A stretch of 64,000 nt of DNA, taken from contig NZ_CP127385.1 of NCBI RefSeq assembly GCF_030378205.1, forward strand, positions 2,768,001 to 2,832,000, given 5' to 3'. Positions 52,021-62,730 of this stretch are shown here, in pieces. The notes under the pieces were generated by a model. The model did not search any database and was not told the DNA's origin. It was given only the letters and a program-made list of their open reading frames with translations. The first letter of the stretch is position 1; each line of letters starts with the position of its first letter. This DNA is from Bradyrhizobium sp. NP1 (GTDB lineage: Bacteria; Pseudomonadota; Alphaproteobacteria; Rhizobiales; Xanthobacteraceae). The position numbers and the translations under genes are program-made.

Positions 52021-53991
52021 ATGTTGAGCACCATGCAGGAGCACCGCAGCATCGCAGTCGACCCGGCCGCGCTGGAGAAGACCATCGCTTCGGCGACCAG
52101 TGCGCTGCTGGACTACCGCCAGGCCGACGGGCACTGGGTGTTCGAGCTGGAGGCCGACAGCACGATTCCGGCCGAGTATGTCCTGCTGCGCCACTATCTC
52201 GGCGAGCCGGTCGATGCCGTGCTCGAAGCCAAGATCGCCAACTACCTGCGTCGCACTCAGGGCGCGCATGGCGGCTGGCCGCTGGTCGCCGACGGGCCGT
52301 TCGACATGAGCGCCAGCGTCAAATCCTATTTCGCGCTGAAGATGATCGGCGATTCCACCGACAGTCCGCACATGGTCCGGGCGCGCGAGGCGATCCATGC
52401 CCATGGCGGCGCCGCCAAGAGCAACGTCTTCACCCGCTTCCTGCTCGCGCTGTTCGGCGTCCTGACCTGGCGCGCGGTCCCGGTGCTGCCGATCGAGATC
52501 ATGCTGCTGCCGATGTGGTCGCCGTTCCACCTCAACAAGATCTCCTACTGGGCGCGCACCACGATCGTGCCGCTGATGGTGCTGGCCGCGCTGAAGCCGC
52601 GCGCGAAGAATCCCAAAGGCGTCGGCATCGACGAGTTGTTCCTGCAACCGCCGCACACGATCGGCATGACGTCCAAGGCGCCACACCAGAGCTGGGGCTG
52701 GTTTCTGCTGTTCCGCACCCTGGACCGCGTGCTGCGCGCGATCGAGCCGTATTTTCCGAAGAAGCTGCGCGCGCGTGCGATCGACGCCGCCGTTGCGTTC
52801 ATCGAGGAGCGGCTGAACGGCGAGGACGGCATGGGCGCGATTTTTCCGCCGATGGCCAATATCGTCATGATGTACGACGCGTTCGGCAAGCCGGCCGATT
52901 ATCCGCCGCGCGCCATCACGCGCCGGGGGCTCGACAAGCTCTTGGTGATCGGCGAGCACGAGGCCTATTGCCAGCCCTGCGTGTCGCCGATCTGGGACAC
53001 CGCGCTGGCCTGCCACGCGCTGGCGGAGGTCGGCGGCGAGGCGGCGGTGGCGAGCGCGACGGCCGGTCTCGACTGGCTGAAGCCGCGGCAAGTGCTCGAC
53101 CTGAAGGGCGACTGGGCCGCGAAAAGCCCCAATACGCGCCCCGGCGGGTGGGCATTCCAGTACAACAACGCCCATTATCCCGATCTCGACGACACCGCCG
53201 TCGTCGTGATGGCCATGGACCGCGCCCGCCGGCAGTCGGGAAGCGCCGACTATGACACCGCCATTGCGCGTGGCCGGGAGTGGATCGAGGGCATGCAGAG
53301 CCGCGACGGCGGCTGGGCGGCATTCGACGTCGACAATCTCGAATACTATCTCAACAACATCCCGTTCTCGGACCACGGCGCGCTGCTCGACCCGCCGACC
53401 GAGGACGTCACCGCGCGCTGCCTGTCGATGCTGGCCCAGCTTGGCGAGACCGCTGAGACGAGTTCGGCAGTCGCCCGGGCGATCGACTACCTGCGGCAGA
53501 CCCAGCACCCTGAGGGCTCCTGGTACGGCCGCTGGGGCATGAACTACGTCTACGGAACCTGGTCGGTGCTGTGTGCCCTGAACATCGCCGGCGTCGACCA
53601 TGGCGATCCCATGGTCCGCAAGGCGGTGGACTGGCTGGTGTCGGTCCAGAGCGAGGACGGCGGCTGGGGCGAGGATTCCGTCAGCTACCGGCTCGACTAC
53701 CAGGGGATGGAATCGGCCCCCTCGACCGCCTCGCAGACGGCATGGGCCTTGCTCGGGCTGATGGCGGCCGGGGACGTGGACCATCCGGCCGTGGCGCGGG
53801 GGGTGGAGTACCTAAAAGCCACACAGGCTGAAAATGGCTTGTGGGACGAGGCTCGATACACGGCCACGGGCTTTCCGCGGGTGTTTTATTTGCGTTATCA
53901 TGGCTATCCCAAGTTCTTTCCGCTCTGGGCTCTGGCGCGGTATCGAAATTTGAGGAGCACCAACAGAAGGGTGGTAGGGGTCGGGATGTGA
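52021..53991 (+). CDS. shc: Squalene-hopene cyclase
   Basis: A 656-residue cyclase (also called HpnF). The catalytic DxDD motif is DLDDTAVV with Asp388, Asp390 and Asp391 from this start; several QW repeats are visible (QSRDGGWAAFD, QTQHPEGSWYGRWG, QSEDGGWGED). It cyclises squalene to hopene and hopanol at the inner membrane. The start is uncertain: ATG 52021 (MLSTMQEHRS), TTG 52024, or ATG 52033; GAAGGA at 52015-52020 suits a start a little downstream. Its stop overlaps the hpnG start. Confidence 0.95.
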   Translation: MLSTMQEHRSIAVDPAALEKTIASATSALLDYRQADGHWVFELEADSTIPAEYVLLRHYLGEPVDAVLEAKIANYLRRTQGAHGGWPLVADGPFDMSASVKSYFALKMIGDSTDSPHMVRAREAIHAHGGAAKSNVFTRFLLALFGVLTWRAVPVLPIEIMLLPMWSPFHLNKISYWARTTIVPLMVLAALKPRAKNPKGVGIDELFLQPPHTIGMTSKAPHQSWGWFLLFRTLDRVLRAIEPYFPKKLRARAIDAAVAFIEERLNGEDGMGAIFPPMANIVMMYDAFGKPADYPPRAITRRGLDKLLVIGEHEAYCQPCVSPIWDTALACHALAEVGGEAAVASATAGLDWLKPRQVLDLKGDWAAKSPNTRPGGWAFQYNNAHYPDLDDTAVVVMAMDRARRQSGSADYDTAIARGREWIEGMQSRDGGWAAFDVDNLEYYLNNIPFSDHGALLDPPTEDVTARCLSMLAQLGETAETSSAVARAIDYLRQTQHPEGSWYGRWGMNYVYGTWSVLCALNIAGVDHGDPMVRKAVDWLVSVQSEDGGWGEDSVSYRLDYQGMESAPSTASQTAWALLGLMAAGDVDHPAVARGVEYLKATQAENGLWDEARYTATGFPRVFYLRYHGYPKFFPLWALARYRNLRSTNRRVVGVGM

Positions 53992-54662
53992 GGTTGGGGG
54001 CGGCGTTTACCGGAACCGTGGGACACGTGGTTGACCCTCGGCCGGTGCTAATTGTGACTGGTCTGGTGCAGGAGGCGCGCATTGCGGCCGGCCCGGGCAT
54101 GTTCGTTATCTGCAGTAGTAGCGATTCCAGCCAATTGCGGGCGCTTCTGGCCACGCTGGATTCGACCACGTTCAGGGGCGTCATCAGCTTTGGCGTGGCC
54201 GGCGGGCTTGATCCGGCGCTGCGGTCCGGCGACGTGGTGGTGGCGACCGAGGTGATGGCCGGCGACACGCGCTGGCTGGCCGGGCTGTCCTTGAGCGAGG
54301 AAGTGATCAGGAGCGTCGCGATGCGGCGCCGTCGGGTGGTTCGCGGCGGCCTCGCCGGGGTTGAGCATGTTGTCGCAGCGCGCTCCTGCAAGGCGGCGCT
54401 GCGGCTCGAGACGGGCGCCGCCGCCGTCGACATGGAAAGCCATATCGCGGCCGCCTATGCGGCCGAGGCTGGCCTTCCGTTTGCCGCGCTGCGCGTGATC
54501 AGCGACCCCGCCACTCGCGCCTTGCCGGCCGTCGCCCGCAACGCGATCAAGCCCAATGGCGATATCGATCTGCCCAAGGTGTTCCGCAGCATCGCGCGCA
54601 ACCCGCTGATGCTGCGTTCGCTGGTATCGACCGGTATCGATTTCAACCGGGCGCTGCGGTCG

Positions 54663-55811
<1,149 letters not shown>

Positions 55812-55842
55812 TACAGGTCTTCTTTCTGGAATGAGATTGGGG

Positions 55843-56769
55843 TCAGCCCGCAGCCAATTCAGCAGGAAGCCGGAACTCGATATTTTCTTCCCGGCCCGGG
55901 AGCACCGAGACCTTGACCGGTCCGATGCGTCGCAGGGCCTCGATCACGTCGTCCACGAGAACCTCCGGTGCCGAGGCGCCGGCGGTGATGCCGACGGTCC
56001 TGGCGTCTTTCAGCCATTCCGGGTTGAGCGCGCTGCCGTCGGCGATGAGATAGCTTGCGACGCCGGCCTCAGTGCCGATTTCGCGCAGCCGGTTGGAGTT
56101 GGAGCTGTTGGCGGCGCCCACCACCAGAATGACGTCCACGAGCTTGCTCAGGTCCCTTACCGCAGATTGGCGGTTCTGTGTCGCATAGCAGATATCCCGG
56201 ATGTCAGGGCCTTGAATGTCTGTAAACCGCTGCTGGAGCGCAGCGATGATGTCCTTGGTATCGTCCACGCTGAGCGTGGTCTGGGTGATGTAGGCGACCG
56301 GCGTGTCGGCGGGTAGGGTCAGCGCCGCCACATCGTCCACATTCTGCACCAGGAGGACCGGCCCGGGTACCTGGCCCATCGTGCCCTCGACCTCCGGATG
56401 GCCGGCGTGGCCGATCAGGATCAGCGCTCGTCCCTTCGACATATAGCGCTTGCCCTGATTGTGAACTTTCGTGACCAGCGGGCAGGTCGCATTCAGGACC
56501 GGCAGGCCGCGGCTTGCCGCCTCTTCCTCGACCGAGCGCGCCACGCCATGGGCGCTGAATACGGTGACCGCGTGAGGCGGCACCTCCGACAGATCCTCGA
56601 CGAAGATCGCGCCCTTGTTTTTCAGGCTTTCCACGACGTATTTGTTGTGAACGATCTCGTGGCGCACATAGACCGGCGGCCCGAACTTCTCGAGCGCCCG
56701 TTCCACGATTTCGATCGCGCGCACCACGCCCGCACAAAAGCCGCGCGGCTGCGCCAGATAAACTTCCAT
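55843..56769 (-). CDS. ispH: 4-hydroxy-3-methylbut-2-enyl diphosphate reductase
   Basis: A 308-residue IspH (LytB). The three iron-sulfur cysteines are in [23 protein letters not shown] and [13 protein letters not shown]; also the HGxHPE element [15 protein letters not shown]. It makes IDP and DMADP, the last step of the MEP pathway, so it supplies farnesyl precursors for hopanoids. Start ATG 56769 ([10 protein letters not shown]); ATG 56787 is in frame. First gene of the ispH-hpnH transcript; TGTCAA at 56901 could be its -35 read on the minus strand. Confidence 0.95.
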   Translation of the reverse strand: MEVYLAQPRGFCAGVVRAIEIVERALEKFGPPVYVRHEIVHNKYVVESLKNKGAIFVEDLSEVPPHAVTVFSAHGVARSVEEEAASRGLPVLNATCPLVTKVHNQGKRYMSKGRALILIGHAGHPEVEGTMGQVPGPVLLVQNVDDVAALTLPADTPVAYITQTTLSVDDTKDIIAALQQRFTDIQGPDIRDICYATQNRQSAVRDLSKLVDVILVVGAANSSNSNRLREIGTEAGVASYLIADGSALNPEWLKDARTVGITAGASAPEVLVDDVIEALRRIGPVKVSVLPGREENIEFRLPAELAAG

Positions 56770-56944
56770 TGGACGTCCATTACGCAAGTTGCACCAAATT
56801 CGCCCCGTATGTCCCTAAAGGCGCGCTCGGGATATTTGCAATATCCGCACCAACCCACAGGTCTCCGCGCCATCCAAACGCATGGACGTACCGGACTTTG
56901 TGTCAAAAAATCGTCGATGAGGAAAGGCGGAACGGAAAGCGGTT

Positions 56945-56958
56945 GTTCCCCGGGGAAC
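56945..56958. promoter_or_regulatory. Perfect palindrome between ispH and hpnN
   Basis: GTTCCCCGGGGAAC is a perfect 14-bp palindrome in the 435-base divergent gap 56770-57204, about 175 bases upstream of ispH and 247 before hpnN. Its centre and length suit a dimeric regulator. No known regulator is assigned. The rest of the gap contains the EcfG-like promoter below and no gene. Confidence 0.4.
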
Positions 56959-57146
56959 CCATTTTAGGTATTATGGTAAGGAAAACGGCGAACAGATGAA
57001 GGTATAAGCGGCCGGCACTCAATTGTTCGTCACTTTACGCCCGTCAATGTCGGCTATATCAGGCCGCCCTGCGAATTCGCCATTTTTTCGGCCTCTTGTG
57101 CCTGGCCGCGGCGAAAAACCACCCAAACAACGTTAGCCCGCCTCCA

Positions 57147-57171
57147 GGAACTCCGCTAGACAGCGAACGTT
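57147..57171 (+). promoter_or_regulatory. EcfG (general stress response) promoter match for hpnN
   Basis: GGAAC (57147-57151), 16 bases, then CGTT (57168-57171). This matches the alphaproteobacterial EcfG consensus GGAAC-N16/17-CGTT exactly, and lies 34 bases before the GTG start of hpnN. I looked at the other hopanoid upstream regions in this window (hpnC, hpnP, hpnO, ispH) and did not find the same motif. Confidence 0.6.
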
Positions 57172-57204
57172 TTCGGCAGGCTTTTAACGCTAGAAAGAGT
57201 AGAT

Positions 57205-59793
57205 GTGCTGACACGTATTGTCGTCTCGATTGTCAAAGGCTGCACGCGATTTGCCCTTCCGACCCTGCTTGTGGCGCTCGTGCTTGCGGTCGGGGCAGGC
57301 TTCTACGCAGCGAAGCACTTTGCGATCAACACCGACATCAACACCCTGATTTCGGACAAGCTCGACTGGCGCCAGCGCGACCAGGTGTTCGACCGCGCGT
57401 TTGATCGCGACTCCACCATTCTGGCGGTCGTCGAGGCACCGACGCCCGAGCTCACGAAGTCGGCTGCCGAGGCGCTGGAGCAGAAGCTCAAGGGCGACAC
57501 CAAAAACTTCCACTCCATGCAGCCGCTCGGCTCCGGCGATTTCTTCAACAAGAACGGCCTCCTGTTTCTGCCGACCGAGCAGCTCGCCCGGCTGACCGGC
57601 CAGTTCGAATCGGCGGCCCCCCTGATCGAGATCATGGCCGGCGATCCCTCGATCCGCGGGCTGACGGGTGCGCTGGAAACCGGCCTTGCCGGCGTGCAGC
57701 GCGGCCAGGTCAAGCTCGACAGCACGGCGCGCCCCTTCAACCTGATCGCGCAAACCGTCGAGGACATCCTCAACAAGGGCAATGCCACTTTCTCCTGGCG
57801 CGAACTGACCAGCGACAAGCCGCTCACCGATTCGGACCGGCGCGCCTTCATCGAGTTCAAGCCGGTGCTGGACTACAAGGCGCTGGAGCCGGGCAAGGAT
57901 GCCACCGATGCGATCCGCAAGGCCGCGGCCGAGGCGGAATTTCCGGCCAAATACCAGGCCCGCGTCCGCCTGACGGGGCCGGTTCCGATCGCCAACGAAG
58001 AATACGCGACCGTGCAGGAGGGCGCCGTCGTCAACGGCCTTGGCACCGTCCTGGTCGTGCTCTTGATCCTGTGGCTTGCGCTGCATTCGGCGAAGATCAT
58101 TTTTGCCGTGTTCGTGAACCTGTTTATCGGCCTGTCGATCACGACGGCGCTCGGGCTTGCGATGGTCGGCTCGCTGAACCTGCTGTCGGTGGCGTTTGCG
58201 GTGCTGTTCGTCGGCCTCGGCGTCGACTTCGGCATCCAGTTTTCCGTCCGCTATCGCTCCGAGCGCTTCAAGAACGACAACCTTGCCGAAGCGCTCGAGG
58301 AAGCCGCGCGCCGTGCGGCCGTGCCGCTGTCGCTCGCGGCGATGGCGACCGCCGCCGGCTTCCTCTGCTTCCTGCCGACCGACTACAAGGGCATCTCCGA
58401 ACTCGGCGCGATCGCCGGCGTCGGCATGATCGTCGCGTTCACCTCCAGCATCACGGTGCTGCCGGCGCTGCTCAAGCTGCTCAACCCGCCGGGCGAGAAG
58501 GAGCCGGTCGGCTATGCGTTCCTCGCTCCGGTCGACCGTTTTCTGGAGCAGCACCGCGTCATCATCGTGGTCGGAACGCTCCTGGTGGCGCTCGGCGGCC
58601 TGCCGCTGCTCTACTTCATGAAGTTCGACTTCAACCCGATGAACCTGCGCAATCCCAAGGCCGAATCCATCGCCACCTTCCTCGACCTGCGCAAGGATCC
58701 GAACACCGGCGCCAACGCCATCAACGTCCTGACCCATTCGGAGGCCGAAGCGAAGCAGATCGAGGCGAAGCTGGAAAAATTGCCCGAGGTGCTGCGGGTC
58801 CAGTCGCTCGACAGCTTCGTGCCGGAGGATCAGCCGGCCAAGCTCAAGCTGATCGCGCAGGCGGGCCGGGTGCTCAATCCCGCGCTCAATCCGGATTCGG
58901 TCGATGCGCCGCCTACCGACCAGGAGAATGTCGATTCGCTCAAGAGCTCGGCGGGCACCCTGCGCAAGGTCGCCGGCGACGGGAAAGGTTCCGGCGCGGT
59001 CGCCGCGCGGCGGCTGGCAGACGCGCTGTCGAAACTGGCCGACAGCAGCGAGGACACGCGCAACAAGGCCCAGGCGATCTTCGTGACGCCGCTGAACATC
59101 GTGCTCGACCAGCTCAAGGATTCGCTGCAGGCGCAGCCCGTCAGCCTGAAGACGCTGCCGCCCGACATCGTCAATGCCTGGAAGGCCAAGGATGGCCTGA
59201 TCCGGGTCGAGGTGCTGCCGAAGGGCGATCCCAACGACAATGACAACCTGCGCCACTTCGCCAATGCGGTGCTGGCGGCGCAGCCGACCGCGATCGGCGG
59301 CCCGGTGTCGATCCTCAAATCCGGCGATACCGTGGTGAAGGCGTTCATCCACGCCGGCATCTATGCGCTGGTCGTGATCGGCCTGCTGCTGTGGATCACG
59401 CTGCGCCGGATCACCGACGTCGCGATGACGCTGGTGCCGCTGTTGGTGGCGGGTGCCGTGACCCTCGAGATCTGCGTGCTGATCGGATTGCCGCTCAACT
59501 TCGCCAACATCGTCGCATTGCCGCTGCTGCTCGGCATCGGCGTCGCCTTCAAGATCTACTATGTCGTGGCGTGGCGCTCGGGCAGGACGAATCTGCTGCA
59601 AACCAGCCTGACACGGGCAATCTTTTTCAGCGCGCTGACCACGGCGACCGCGTTCGGCAGCCTGTGGCTGTCGTCGCATCCGGGAACGTCGAGCATGGGC
59701 AAGCTGCTGGCGCTGTCGCTGCTCACCACGCTTGCCGCAGTGCTGCTGTTCCAGCCCGCGCTAATGGGCAAACCGCGCGATGTCGGGGAGTAG
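57205..59793 (+). CDS. hpnN: Hopanoid transporter, RND/MMPL family
   Basis: An 862-residue transporter with two six-helix modules; sterol-sensing-like core AFAVLFVGLGVDFGIQFSVRYR near residue 330-350 and periplasmic loop starting AAKHFAINTDINTLISDKLDWRQRD after the first helix. HpnN moves hopanoids from the inner to the outer membrane. GTG 57205 is the start; an ATG two bases earlier is out of frame and stops at once. It ends 33 bases inside the oppositely oriented DUF2147 gene. Confidence 0.92.
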   Translation: MLTRIVVSIVKGCTRFALPTLLVALVLAVGAGFYAAKHFAINTDINTLISDKLDWRQRDQVFDRAFDRDSTILAVVEAPTPELTKSAAEALEQKLKGDTKNFHSMQPLGSGDFFNKNGLLFLPTEQLARLTGQFESAAPLIEIMAGDPSIRGLTGALETGLAGVQRGQVKLDSTARPFNLIAQTVEDILNKGNATFSWRELTSDKPLTDSDRRAFIEFKPVLDYKALEPGKDATDAIRKAAAEAEFPAKYQARVRLTGPVPIANEEYATVQEGAVVNGLGTVLVVLLILWLALHSAKIIFAVFVNLFIGLSITTALGLAMVGSLNLLSVAFAVLFVGLGVDFGIQFSVRYRSERFKNDNLAEALEEAARRAAVPLSLAAMATAAGFLCFLPTDYKGISELGAIAGVGMIVAFTSSITVLPALLKLLNPPGEKEPVGYAFLAPVDRFLEQHRVIIVVGTLLVALGGLPLLYFMKFDFNPMNLRNPKAESIATFLDLRKDPNTGANAINVLTHSEAEAKQIEAKLEKLPEVLRVQSLDSFVPEDQPAKLKLIAQAGRVLNPALNPDSVDAPPTDQENVDSLKSSAGTLRKVAGDGKGSGAVAARRLADALSKLADSSEDTRNKAQAIFVTPLNIVLDQLKDSLQAQPVSLKTLPPDIVNAWKAKDGLIRVEVLPKGDPNDNDNLRHFANAVLAAQPTAIGGPVSILKSGDTVVKAFIHAGIYALVVIGLLLWITLRRITDVAMTLVPLLVAGAVTLEICVLIGLPLNFANIVALPLLLGIGVAFKIYYVVAWRSGRTNLLQTSLTRAIFFSALTTATAFGSLWLSSHPGTSSMGKLLALSLLTTLAAVLLFQPALMGKPRDVGE

Positions 59794-60357
59794 GCAGATG
59801 TCGCCGACGGGATCGGCCGGCTGAGGCTGAACGCCGGCCTTCTTGCCCGCGCCCGGCGTGCCCGCGGTTTTCGGGGCGGGGGCGGCGCCCGTCGTTCCGC
59901 TCTTGGGCGCGCCCTTGGCCATGCTGTTGACGGGGCTTGCCGGAATCGGAGGAGCGACCCGGGTCCAGGTTTCGCCGCCGCAGAGGAAGCCGAGCACGCA
60001 GCCCTTGATCTCGAGCTGGTCGGAACCCGTGGGCGTGATCGTGGCGCTGTAGGTTTGCCCGTCCTTGGCGTTGTAGACTTGGCCTTCCCATTGATCGGCG
60101 CCGGCTTTTTTCTTCATGTCGAGCAGGATCGGCATGGCCAGCGTCGGCCTGTTCTTTTTTGAGACATCCGGATTGTTACTGTCACGGCCGCCGGGCTCTT
60201 TTTCCCAGACCACGACGCCCCACATACTGCCATTGCATTGAGCAACGCGGATGCTGGCAACGCCGTCGGCAACCCGCCAGTCCCCGGTGGGATCGGCGGC
60301 CTTGGCTGAAATGAGGCCTGCCGCCAAAAAGACTACAGAATAAAGTAGTGTTTGCAT
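59761..60357 (-). CDS. DUF2147-family secreted protein
   Basis: A 198-residue exported protein: signal peptide QTLLYSVVFLAAGLISAKAA, then the DUF2147 fold DPTGDWRVADGVASIRVAQC, WEGQVYNAKDGQTYSATI and GCVLGFLCGGETWTRV. The C-terminus is an Ala/Pro/Gly/Lys-rich tail beyond the domain. DUF2147 proteins are periplasmic or outer-membrane, of unknown function. Start ATG 60357; ATG 60381 is an alternative. The 3' end overlaps hpnN by 33 bases on the opposite strand. Confidence 0.8.
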   Translation of the reverse strand: MQTLLYSVVFLAAGLISAKAADPTGDWRVADGVASIRVAQCNGSMWGVVVWEKEPGGRDSNNPDVSKKNRPTLAMPILLDMKKKAGADQWEGQVYNAKDGQTYSATITPTGSDQLEIKGCVLGFLCGGETWTRVAPPIPASPVNSMAKGAPKSGTTGAAPAPKTAGTPGAGKKAGVQPQPADPVGDICLLPDIARFAH

Positions 60358-60447
60358 GGTAACTCTTGGGCAGTGCAACATATTAGAGCCTGTGCTTCCT
60401 TGGGCGGGCCAAACCACGGCAAAACGCCGCGCATTGAGCGATTGTAG

Positions 60448-60477
60448 TTGACGAACCGACCCTCAACCGACCTATGT
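60448..60477 (+). promoter_or_regulatory. Candidate promoter of hpnO
   Basis: TTGACG (60448-60453) and CTATGT (60472-60477) are 18 bases apart. The -10 lies only five bases before ATG 60483, so the transcript would start at or beside the start codon; hpnO would be leaderless or begin at an internal Met (60513 or 60546). Confidence 0.4.
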
Positions 60478-60482
60478 AACCG

Positions 60483-61874
60483 ATGCTAAGTTCAAATCTA
60501 GACGTTTCCGAGATGTTTGTGGAGCGCCAGGCGCAGCGCAGTTCCATGCATGCGCGCCACCTCAACGAGCAACTCGTCCGAGTCCTCAAGACCATCGGTT
60601 ACGACGTCGGATTCCAGAAGGGCCAGGGGCAGTACCTCTTCGATCGTGAAGGCGCGCGCTATCTCGACCTATTGAGCGGTTTTGGCGTTTTTGCGATTGG
60701 TCGCAATCACCCGGCGCTGCGTTCAGCGCTCAAGAGCGTGCTCGACAGCGACCTGCCGAATCTCGTGCAGCTCGACGTCTCGACGCTGGCCGGCGTGCTG
60801 GCCGAGCGGCTGCTTAAATACGCTCCGTATCTGGACAAGGTGTTTTTCGCCAATTCCGGTGCGGAGACCGTCGAGGCCGCGATCAAGTTCGCCCGCGGCG
60901 CTACCGGGCGGCCCGGAATCGTGCATTGCGCGCACTCGTTCCACGGCCTGTCCTACGGCGCATTGTCGCTCACCGACGATCCAAATTTCCGCAGCGGCTT
61001 CGAGCCCTTGTTGCCCGGCTGCACGGCGATCCCGTTCAACGATCTGGCCGCGCTCGAGCAGGCGCTGTCGTCGCGCGAGGTGGCCGCCTTCATCGTCGAG
61101 CCGATCCAGGGCAAGGGCGTCAACATGCCCACCGACGAGTTCCTGCCCGGCGCGGCTGCGCTGTGCCGCAAATACGGCACGATCTTCATCGCCGACGAAA
61201 TCCAGACCGGCATCGGGCGCACCGGCCGCTTCCTCGCGGTGGAGCACTGGAACGTCGAGCCCGACATGGTGCTGCTCGCCAAGGCGCTGTCCGGCGGCCA
61301 TGTCCCGGTCGGGGCGCTGCTGACGCGCAAGAGCATCTTCGACAAGATCTTCAACCAGATGGACCGTGCGGTCGTGCACGGCTCGACCTTCGCCAAGAAC
61401 GATCTCGCGATGGCCGCCGGCATCGCAACGCTCGAGGTGATCGAGCAGGAGAAGCTGATCGAGGCCGCCGCCAAGCGCGGCGCCGAGCTCAGGCTGGCGC
61501 TGACGCGGATGGTTCCGGGCTACGAGCTGATGAAGGAAGTGCGCGGCAAGGGCCTGATGATCGGCGTCGAGTTCGGGCCGCCGAAATCGCTGCGGCTGAA
61601 GGCGTCGTGGAACGTGCTGGAGACCGCCAACAAGGGCCTGTTCTGCCAGCTCATCACGGTGCCGCTGTTCAAGGACCACAAGATCCTCACGCAGGTCGCC
61701 GGCCACGGCAGCCACACCATCAAGCTGTTGCCGCCGCTGGTCATCACCGAAGACGACTGCAAATGGATCGAGACGGCGTTCGATACCGTGATCGCCTCGA
61801 GCCACAAGGTCCCCGGCGCGATCTGGTCGCTCGGCAAGACGCTGGTCGACAACGCGGTGCGCCGCTCGGCGTAA
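60483..61874 (+). CDS. hpnO: Hopanoid side-chain aminotransferase (aminobacteriohopanetriol synthase)
   Basis: A 463-residue class III aminotransferase. It has VFFANSGAETVEAAIKFARGA (PLP phosphate loop), FIADEIQTGIGRTGRF (Asp contacting PLP nitrogen) and LLAKALSGGHVPVGALL (Schiff-base Lys). HpnO converts ribosylhopane-derived aldehyde to aminobacteriohopanetriol. It comes after hpnN and converges on the anti-sigma gene 37 bases downstream. Could also be an ornithine/acetylornithine-type enzyme, but the hopanoid setting and N-terminal segment MFVERQAQRSSMHARHLNEQ favour HpnO. Confidence 0.88.
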   Translation: MLSSNLDVSEMFVERQAQRSSMHARHLNEQLVRVLKTIGYDVGFQKGQGQYLFDREGARYLDLLSGFGVFAIGRNHPALRSALKSVLDSDLPNLVQLDVSTLAGVLAERLLKYAPYLDKVFFANSGAETVEAAIKFARGATGRPGIVHCAHSFHGLSYGALSLTDDPNFRSGFEPLLPGCTAIPFNDLAALEQALSSREVAAFIVEPIQGKGVNMPTDEFLPGAAALCRKYGTIFIADEIQTGIGRTGRFLAVEHWNVEPDMVLLAKALSGGHVPVGALLTRKSIFDKIFNQMDRAVVHGSTFAKNDLAMAAGIATLEVIEQEKLIEAAAKRGAELRLALTRMVPGYELMKEVRGKGLMIGVEFGPPKSLRLKASWNVLETANKGLFCQLITVPLFKDHKILTQVAGHGSHTIKLLPPLVITEDDCKWIETAFDTVIASSHKVPGAIWSLGKTLVDNAVRRSA

Positions 61875-61911
61875 CGCCGGTGCCGCCTTCCGGGACGTCA
61901 AGTCGGCGCGG

Positions 61912-62730
61912 TCAGCCTTCGGTATTCGCCCGCAGCGCGTTTTCGAGCTTGTCGCCGAACTCGGCGAGCTCGTCGGCGCCGATGTCGCTCACAGCCCAGT
62001 AGTTCAGCCCGCGATCGCTCCAGCGGCGGATGTTGAAGCCCTGAACGGTGTCCATCTTGGCCGCGCGATGCTCCATGCTCGCCGTTTGCGACACGAACAG
62101 GTTGATCACATGGGCACGGCGCCGATAGACCACGGCGCCGATGGCCCGGGCGTCGACGTAATCGAGGCGGCCGCCGATCAGGGTGAAGCCCTGCGTAGTG
62201 AGGTCGATCACCGGCGGGGAGACATCGAGCTTGCCGTTGAACCACGGCTTCACCGTATGCTTGTCGGTGGAGATCACGTCGGTCAGGTGCCCGGCCTGCA
62301 ACGAGCGCAGATGCGCCGAGACGATCTCGGATTCGATGTGCTGCTGGTCGTCATTGCGCAGCACGATCGCGACGAGCCCGGTCGCGGCCATCGCGGACAC
62401 CGCCGATCCCATCGCAAAGCCGCGCAGCACCGCGCGCCGGCTCGGCAGCGGCACCACCTGCGCCTGAACCTGCGCGGGTGCCTGGGACGGCGCCTGCACC
62501 GCCGCCTCTGGCTGGGGCAGGGCCGCCTCGATCCGCTGCCTGAGCGAAGCCGGCGCCTTGTAGCTCAAATCGGTCGCAGCCATCAGGCGGCGCATCTCGC
62601 GGTAGCTTGCAAGCTCCGATGCGCAGGCCGGACAGGCCGCGATCTGCTTTTCGATCTCGCGGGCGTGCCCGGCGTCGAGTTCGCCGTCGAGCAGTGCGTG
62701 AAGCATGGTCTCGTCGTGGTCGCAACTCAT
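61912..62730 (-). CDS. Anti-sigma factor with altered zinc-finger motif
   Basis: A 272-residue membrane anti-sigma factor. The N-terminal zf-HC2-like domain has LLDGELDAGHAREIEKQIAA then CPACASEL: cysteines 33 and 36 are present, but the position that is usually His in the HxxxCxxC motif is Gln29 (KQIAACPAC). One membrane segment (GFAMGSAVSAMAATGLVAIV) follows, then a periplasmic domain (TQGFTLIGGRLDYVDARAIG). The ATG overlaps the ECF sigma stop by four bases, so it should bind that sigma factor. Confidence 0.85.
   Translation of the reverse strand: MSCDHDETMLHALLDGELDAGHAREIEKQIAACPACASELASYREMRRLMAATDLSYKAPASLRQRIEAALPQPEAAVQAPSQAPAQVQAQVVPLPSRRAVLRGFAMGSAVSAMAATGLVAIVLRNDDQQHIESEIVSAHLRSLQAGHLTDVISTDKHTVKPWFNGKLDVSPPVIDLTTQGFTLIGGRLDYVDARAIGAVVYRRRAHVINLFVSQTASMEHRAAKMDTVQGFNIRRWSDRGLNYWAVSDIGADELAEFGDKLENALRANTEG

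Noticed and set aside
51916-53784. A long minus-strand frame opposite shc
   Set aside because: Antisense shadow; the plus strand has the cyclase DxDD and QW motifs.
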